The position numbers and the translations under genes were made by a program. Shown in pieces: positions 57,484-64,000 of a DNA stretch of 64,000 bases (within the stretch, counting starts at the first letter, position 1; each line of letters begins with the position of its first letter). The stretch is taken from NCBI RefSeq assembly GCF_963675165.1, contig NC_087380.1, forward strand, positions 6,642,071-6,706,070, written 5' to 3'. The stretch comes from Halichondria panicea (lineage: Eukaryota; Porifera; Demospongiae; Suberitida; Halichondriidae). The notes beneath the pieces were generated by a model. The model did not search any database and was not told the DNA's origin. It saw nothing but the letters and a program-made list of their open reading frames with translations.

Positions 57484-58339
57484 TCTTTCTAGAAATTGAT
57501 TTTAGTCGAATATTATTGTAACTTTAGACTCAGTTTTCATTTGATCTATTCACATGCACTCTTACTCAAATAATCACACAGCTTTATATAGTTACATATT
57601 TTCTTTTATCAGTCCTGCTTATCTGTACTTTGTGCTCATAATTGTAACCTCGTATGTGCATTATTATGTGGGTGGGAAGCACGTGAAAAAAATATTACCA
57701 TCATTATTTGGTATTTCCTGTGTCAGCTCTCTAGGGTCAACTTCAACAAGTGGAGTCTGTTATATCATAGGTCACAGTCTGGTGTGACGATTTCAGTAAC
57801 TGACAATATTTGATAATGGAGCATCATTATATGTAGGAAGTGTAACAACCTTTAGCCTCATTAGTGGTCAATGATGTACTATCTTGTGCTGTGTATGATT
57901 ACATCCTGGCTTGGTGCTTATGCCCTTATTTGGTGTTGTCTTAATCATTGTATAAATAAAATTGTTCTGTTTATAAAATATAGTCTGTGCTTATGATTTG
58001 TGTTCAGAGTTCTATATTCGTGTTGAATCAATATACTCAAGATATCACAATAGGCATGTTGTTATGCAACTGTTAATTTTCGTGGTAATTAAGTAAGTCA
58101 GTTTTGCGTGCATTAGTGTTTATAGGACACACACTATCGAGCTAGGGGGTGTGTTCTAGACAGCTGGTGCGGTGTATAATTTTGTGTGGGGTGGGGTTGG
58201 AGGCATTTTAGGGGTTTGTGTATATAATTACAGTGTAGAATGCAGGTAAAGTACGTAATAATTATAGAAGTCTCAACAATGGCTACCATCCTCAACTATA
58301 ATTATTTTCAAATAATTATAGTTGCACTATAGACTAGTC
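57484..58339. other. 3' flank of paralogue 4
   Basis: No gene seen. AATAAA at 57955 could be a polyadenylation signal. No family K element is present here, unlike behind paralogues 1 and 3. Confidence 0.45.
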
Positions 58340-58775
58340 AAAAGATCAAAAATTCCTTGGACCATAGTTTTAGTCTCACGTGTGTGTATAAAAGTGTTTA
58401 TAATGAAACTGAAATGCTTTGTATATCCTTTGTTATGACTTTTTGCTTCCATATTTGGGCATGTTACGCCTGTGTTGTTGTAAGTAGTTTAGCTTCTATA
58501 GCCACCAGCTTTGCATTACTGAATCAAAGCTGTAATAGTTGAAGGTGAGCTAAAACTGATTGCAATGCATTTATAGTAAATGTATACTGTCAGAGCTTAC
58601 TCGCGTGTTGTGCATTTTTAGTCTGTAATGATCACATGAATCAGTTTCGGAGTCTGTTGTATACATGTTCTCTTTGGGTATTTGGTTACTCTGTTTTTGG
58701 TTGTGTAAATTTGTGGTCTTATATTCTTATGCTCCTAACCCTCTGTAATTCTAGGCACACCAAAACATCTTAACA
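58340..58775 (+). promoter_or_regulatory. Leader of the truncated paralogue 5
   Basis: Same blocks as the other leaders, including donor GAAG/GTGAGC and acceptor CTAG (58545-58754). Intact although the gene behind it is not. Confidence 0.5.
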
Positions 58776-58955
58776 ATGGCTACCGTCCTCTCAATGAAGT
58801 CCCTGGAGGAGCTCTGTTTCACTCACGTAGCAATGACACTGGAGCAATCAATACTCGACTGACTCTCTGTCACTACTGCCTAAAGGTTTCAGAGTACAGC
58901 TACTCCACAAGATACCAATTATTGACGTTTGTCGACTGGAAGATACCGAATTGAC
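58776..58955 (+). pseudogene. F-box/LRR-like array member 5, truncated stub
   Basis: ATGGCTACCGTCCTC at 58776 and the first 60 codons of the family. A 4-bp insertion (GAGCAATCAATACTCG against GAGCAATACTCG) shifts the frame. The gene stops at 58955 where an inverted-repeat element begins; the rest of the gene is not found on the far side. Confidence 0.85.
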
Positions 58956-59582
58956 TACTGCCCTTTGCAGCTCACTAGGAAGTTTAGGGAAAATAGTAAA
59001 TTGCAAAAAACCACTTGAGATAAGTGTAACAGTTTACATAAGTAAACCACAATACTATAGAGCCCTCTAACCCTTTCCTTGCCATTCGTGAAATCTGGAA
59101 CAGGAGCGTCTTTAGGTCGATCAATTAGTGTGGATCCGGCCTCACCACGCCTCCATGTCATTCTATTAGTCTAGATCCGGCTAGCAATTCTAGCTGGGAC
59201 TCCCAGTTCTAGCTCGTTTTGTTTAGCGTGTCAGAGACTGGGAGAAGATGATTGGCACTCCTTGGCTCCTTTGGATGTACAGCTGTCCAGATCCCTAGAA
59301 CATACCCTCCATTCTGACGAGTTATCAGTGCATAGGGTGCTTACTAGATTCTTGCCAGCCAGTACAGTTCAAGCTACACACAGCACCGCTCAACTATTCT
59401 CTACCCCATTATCTAGCTAAATCTGGTCCAACTACATGTAGACAGCAGACACAGCTAGTTAATTCAGTAAAGCCAGGGGTAGCCCTACTTCTACGGTTGT
59501 TCAGTACCCACGGTAACAATTCCTCGATCTGGGCTGGGCTAACTAGTTGAGCCACGCCTCCCAATTCTCAAGGCTAGGTACA

Positions 59583-60136
59583 TCCGACTAGAAAAACATT
59601 TGCAATGTGAAAAATTGCTAGGATTGGCCAGGGGAACCACAAAAAAGCGTGGGAACAAGAAATCAGACGAGAGCATAACTCCAATCCGTTACAACGTCAA
59701 TCACATGTATACTGGTAGTTTTCCCATGTTTTCCCAGCCAATATGCCACGCAATTTTTACTGGTGGAGTGATGACCAATCCCTATATATATTTATTATAC
59801 ATCCATTTTAGAATGTGGGGCACATAATCATGATGATTTGTGATGAATTGATGTTCCTAATACATGCAGTGTTGAGCACAGGTACACACAGTCCATCCAT
59901 GCGTAGTAACATGCACGGACCGTACTGGTGACTGCATGGAATGATGTGGTGGATGGAAGCTGATAGGTGGATCTGGAACACAGTCTATTATTTAATATAC
60001 TATGTATTGTACATGTTCATGACGTTGTAACGGATTGGAGTTATGCTCTCGTCTGATTTCTTGTTCCCACGCTTTTTTGTGGTTCCCCTGGCCAATCCTA
60101 GCAATTTTTCACATTGCAAATGTTTTTCTAGTCGGA
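59583..60136. mobile_element. Foldback element with 117-bp identical inverted ends
   Basis: 59583-59699 and 60020-60136 are exact reverse complements by eye, beginning TCCGACTAGAAAAACATTTG. The 320-bp centre has no coding frame of note; the frames on the arms are mirror images of each other. No clear target duplication. Confidence 0.85.
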
Positions 60137-60691
60137 TTCCCTTTCTTTTTCAGTACAGTTTACGTATCATGACATGCATAAAGTGGAACGTCAAGAGGCA
60201 GTACAAGAAGAGAAGACAGGACTAATCAGATATCTTCTGGAATATCTCTGGACTAATAATTATAGTATAATGAGTAATAATTTATTGCTTGATAATTATG
60301 TTGAATTTGCGAATCAGTATTAAATGACAGCCATTTTAAGAGCATGATATCTAGCCAGTGCATATAGCATGCCTGTCAGAGAAAGGGAGCTAGAGCTGAA
60401 CAGTGTGAAGAAAAGGAACACCTCAGGCTCTGGAAAAGCACTGCTGCACTGATTTTAGGCGCACGGTTTATTAGCCACGCCTATCTATTATTATTGGCCA
60501 CAACGCAATTGCTGAGTCATTAAAGATGGCGGAATTGTCTAGGTAAGAGAAATAGAGACTGAGAGGTCATTTGCCTCGTGGAAGCAATCGCAAATCTGAA
60601 GAAGCGCTTTGTAATCCAGGTTGTAGTCGTTTGGAAACCCTGTGCAGAATGTCCTGGAGATGGCTGTACTTGGAGTAAATGCTGGGCAAGA

Positions 60692-60729
60692 AACTTACTT
60701 ACTTACTCACTTACTTACTTACTTACTTA
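60692..60729. repeat. (ACTT)n microsatellite
   Basis: About nine ACTT units with one ACTC. It ends a segment that may be a SINE-type insertion (60137-60730), but no polymerase III boxes were confirmed. Confidence 0.8.
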
Positions 60730-61443
60730 GTCAGTCAGACAAAGAGCGGTGAAACGTCGAAATAGTGCAATTTTTAAAATGAAAATATTCATTCATTAAA
60801 ATGTTTATGGATTATGAAATGAGAGATACAAAGAGAGAAAAGGCTAAATAAACTATCTGTTCAGCCAGTTTCTTGATGTGGCCTTTCCCTGCAGAGATAG
60901 AACAGTTTGAACATGAGTCAAAATAATTGAAATATTGCTAAACACGGGCAAACCCACTGCCAATCCTATGTAAAACCTACTGGTTTTACTAATGTCTCTG
61001 TCTAGCTGCTTCTTCAGCTTCTTGCTCAGTTTTGTGGCTTAGAGAAAGGCCAGCTACTCAGGGGGAAGAGTCGAGATGAAAGTCTGGCAGCCAGGTGACG
61101 TCCAAACGGTCAGTTATTCTTTCCACCAACTTTTTAATCTAGTCTAGTCCTGCTTGCACTGCTACTACTACTGCTACTCTTCCTACTACTACTATACTAC
61201 TGCTACTCTTCCTAGCTAGTCAAAGGTTTCTTTTTTATTTTTTTTATTTTATAACTACATATGCACAAAGAGACATCAAAGCTTACATCAAAGGACACAG
61301 ATTTTTAGCCTACTTGACTGATAAGGCCGTTACCTAGACTACAGTTTGTTTGTCAGGGAGGAGCTCACATACAACTTCATCTAATTCATCATAACGATTC
61401 GTTACCGTTGTTGTAATTTCTACAACAGATTGCCAAGGAAAGA

Positions 61444-61910
61444 GGGGACCAAGTTTAAATTTTGGAATAGACCAGATCTTTATGTTTTGTTGTTGTAGTT
61501 TTTCACGCTATTATTTTGTTGTAGCTCACGTAAGCTTACGTGAAGTTTTGGCAAATAGTATTACTGTAAAATGCAAAAAACCCCTGTGTAACAGTTTACA
61601 GCTAAACCACAACTTGGCCAAATCTCTATCTATAAGTACTAAGTTTGGGCTGTAGGAGTAGCTTGATTACGACATAACTGCCTGTTTGTCTAGCTATTTT
61701 TTGTTGACTGAGAAACAGCCTGCTGCTGAACCAGTCTCCAATTCTCTGCCACAATGACATAGTACGTCACTTAACTGCTCTTGATAAGGATTAGTTTTTC
61801 ATGATTACCCAACTATAGTAGTTTATGCTGAAAACTGTACTAAGGTATATACTATAATCCACATAAAGATCTGAATCTTCTGTTCCAAAATTTATACTTT
61901 GTCCCTTGTT
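61444..61910. other. Interior of element E
   Basis: No gene. A second, weaker match to its ends (AAATGCAAAAAACCCCTGTG, AACAGTTTACAGCTAAACCA) at about 61570-61612 suggests an older duplicated end. Confidence 0.45.
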
Positions 61911-62015
61911 CTATAGTATTGTGGTTAACTTGTGTAAACTGTTACACTTATCTCAAGTGGTTTTTTGCAATTTACTATTTGCTCCAAACTTCCAAGTGAG
62001 CTTCAAAGGGCAGTA

Positions 62016-63060
62016 CATATTCTACTACCGTTTTGAGACATCACAAGCTGCTAACCATAGCCCCGTTTACACGACACCTAATCCGGGTCGAATCTGGATT
62101 GAATCCGGGTCAGATTTTTCTGAGTAGTGGGCATAGTAAAATGACCACTAATTTCATTTGCGCAAACATTGGACTGATAGGAAGCTACAGGCTTACTCTA
62201 GAAACACCCACGAACATGTACAACACCTCAGAATTAGCCCTTTGCGCTTACAGCTAAACCGCTTCTGACACAATCTGAACCACCTCCAAAGGTGGGTTGG
62301 CTAATCCGGATTAGAACCCGGATAAGGGCTGTTTACACGAATGTGGTTAAGTTTAATCCAGATTCCAACCCGGATTAAAGGCCTCGTGTAAACGGGGCTC
62401 ATGACACTCTAATTAACCACGTAAAAGTGGGCGTACAATAACTGTACGCCCACTCTTAATTAAGCTTGTGGTTGATTAAAGCGGCATTGGTTTGTGGTTT
62501 GCAGCTGCTGATGTCATCAAAACAGTAAATTATGTAGCTTTTCAGTGTTATCTCATCTCAGCAATGGAATAAGCATATAGGATTTTCTTGGTATCAACAT
62601 GTAGTCCATTTATCTGTTAACTTACTATAGAAATTTGAAAGCTAAGCTATTAATTTTTCAGAAGTTATTACTCTAACCAAAAGTGTACCTAAAAACCAGT
62701 AAATCATGAATTATTATAGACACTGTGAACATATGTAAGACCCATAAAGGGATGGTCAGGATACCTAAACCATTGAACAATTATGTGATGCAGTCTAGGA
62801 CTTTAGCTGTACAAGATTACTGTTTTATTACTCTAACCGATTACCCACTATATATAACAATTTGCTGTTGTTCTATTAATCACCACAAACCCACCACCTT
62901 ATGTTTCCTTGGAAACATTTTGAGTATGTTGTAGCTTGGTCATTCACCTCCACATTGGTATCAACACCATTTCTTAGAATTGTTCCAATCGAAAGATATT
63001 TACATTTAAGTACAGCTACTCACAAATTTGTGGTAATTATACTCTCTACATATAAGCTGT
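62016..63060. mobile_element. Truncated copy of the FARSA intron 11 foldback element
   Basis: Shares the central hairpin (GTGGGCGTACA ... TGTACGCCCAC, 62428-62454), one arm through CTAAAAACCAGTAAATCATG and GGATACCTAAACC, and the end AAGTACAGCTACTCACAAAT with 12361-15533. It contains a 341-bp MITE at 62059. Confidence 0.75.
62059..62399. mobile_element. MITE with AGCCCCGTTTACACGA ends
   Basis: 341 bp bounded by AGCCCCGTTTACACGA and its reverse complement, with further inner repeats of AATCCGGGT/ACCCGGATT. Flanked by CAT on each side (possible 3-bp duplication). Absent at the matching place in the older copy near 14570. Confidence 0.75.
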
Positions 63061-63443
63061 ATATTATGTATTCATGAATATAAAGGTGAAACCTGCAAAG
63101 TTGTGCAATAAGTTGCTGAGGGAAATTAAGCTTATTTATAGGCTCTGTGCGTGGAAACCGACACTAATGCAGGCACATGTGATCACTATAAATGTTAGCA
63201 TGTTTGTGTTATCTTTATAACTTCTCCAGGCCTGTAATCTGAAATCTGAAAAGCACCGAAGCTGAATTAAACTATTTCAACAATTAATGGGTACGTTCTT
63301 TCTATAGTTGCTTATATAATAAGCATAGTTCGTGGCTTACATGTATATAGCTACATTTGTAAGTTGTGTATACATAACTGTATGCATGCATGGCTGCATG
63401 TGTCTCTGCACATGTTGATCCTAATTCCATGTATATAATATAG

Positions 63444-63961
63444 CTACTGGATTCGGAATCAAAACCAAGTATAGTGTACCATGTGCAAACAAGATATCTC
63501 TTGATCTGAATTGCTGGGATAATTGGAAAGCATACAATGGGAAACTCGAAGGCTACATCTACAAAGCAACTCATGGCTGCCATAAGGGTCTTTGCATCCG
63601 ACAACTTGACAACACCGATAATATTGCCAGATTGGATCTTAACCTGATTGATAAACAGTCTTCCTGGGCAGTAAATATAGTTCCTTGTCAGTGGCGTCCA
63701 GAAGATCTCCCTCTTTTTCGAACCACAGACACTTGGAACCTGACATTACTGATAACAGCCTTGATTAATTTTGGGTCATCTTTTGGCAATTGGAATCTTT
63801 GCTGTAGCAATTGCCACAAATGGTCCAGTGGCTTTGTTGAATATATTCAAGATTCTAACAAGTACGAAATCTTGAAAGCAAAAAATGATGTACAAATTCA
63901 GGATGGGATGGAACTTATAAGATACAGCAAAAGAAATGACTGCAAATTAGAATATGTATGA
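63444..63961 (+). CDS. Last exon of an unrecognised cysteine-rich protein
   Basis: An open frame of about 172 codons follows a TATATAG acceptor and ends at TGA 63959-63961. It begins with TGFGIKTKYSVPCANKIS and has regularly spaced cysteines and tryptophans (LNCWDNWKAY, HGCHKGLCIRQL, IVPCQWRPEDL, WNLCCSNCHKW) with an alternating hydrophobic pattern, as in a beta-rich domain. No ATG precedes it in frame, so at least one upstream exon is needed; I could not place it. No family is recognised. Its length and lack of stops make chance unlikely. Confidence 0.5.
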
Positions 63962-64000
63962 TAATGACAAACAATAGCAGTAAACCTATAATTTTTATAC

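Larger units (their letters stand above)
59071..61443. mobile_element. Element C, copy 2, with a 1.4-kb insert
   Basis: Near-identical to 31533-33405 apart from two insertion differences. It lacks the 950-bp element at 59482 and instead carries 59583-60991, which is absent from copy 1 (copy 1 reads straight through GGTACATGTCTCTGTC). Confidence 0.8.
58956..62015. mobile_element. Element E, 105-bp inverted ends, inserted in paralogue 5
   Basis: TACTGCCCTTTG, then AAATTGCAAAAAACCACTTG and CACAATACTATAG, at the left (58956-59060) recur inverted at 61911-62015 with about ten differences. Element C copy 2 lies inside. No transposase frame was found. Confidence 0.7.

Noticed and set aside
59600..60225. 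Two plus-strand frames of 75 and 60 codons
   Set aside because: They read the two mirror-image arms of the 117-bp foldback element, so they are not independent genes.
60137..60691. SINE with (ACTT)n tail
   Set aside because: The tail and the absence from element C copy 1 fit a SINE, but I could not find convincing A and B boxes or a target duplication.

Overview
This is animal nuclear DNA, AT-rich and crowded with transposons. Short introns with canonical GT-AG borders, a cyclin-G-associated kinase, a cytosolic phenylalanyl-tRNA synthetase alpha subunit and a RING/TRAF protein all point to a metazoan. The compact ancient metazoan genes beside a tandem family of F-box/leucine-rich-repeat-like proteins suggest a sponge (demosponge), but the sequence alone does not prove the species.

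Layout. At 1-6191 (minus) lies most of a GAK/auxilin-type kinase gene, reconstructed here in 14 exons and running off the left edge. A small intronless gene inside one of its introns (1548-1943, plus) resembles bacterial type VI amidase effectors of the Tae4 kind. A 340-bp head-to-head promoter separates GAK from a complete 12-exon FARSA gene (6532-15777, 496 aa). The last FARSA intron carries a 3.2-kb long-armed foldback element. At 16591-20946 two TRAF-type genes sit head to head: a short one lacking the RING (minus) and a full RING/zinc-finger/TRAF-C protein of 556 aa (plus).

From 21 to 39 kb the DNA is almost wholly transposons and broken gene copies. An 11.3-kb element (22336-33656) is bounded by CAGGGGCGTAGCCAGG inverted ends and a 5-bp target duplication. 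It holds a decayed DDE integrase-type transposase and two further nested elements. It is followed by a Ty3/gypsy fragment and two partial FARSA copies (exons 9-12, then damaged exons 1-7).

From 39.4 to 58.9 kb there is a Crypton-like tyrosine recombinase element (frameshifted) and a tandem array of five intronless-coding paralogues: two open (42177-44051, 49420-51462), two broken (46554-48486, 55539-57483) and one truncated stub (58776-58955). They share a leader with a likely 5' UTR intron. Between them lie non-autonomous relatives of the recombinase element, a second Crypton-like remnant and MULE-like elements. From 58.9 to 63.1 kb there are nested inverted-repeat elements, and at 63.4-64 kb the last exon of an unrecognised cysteine-rich gene.

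The window is unusually informative because segmental duplication supplies empty-site copies for several insertions. Element ends and target duplications can therefore be read directly. All exon borders, repeat matches and identities were judged by eye from the sequence; no alignment or database search was run.
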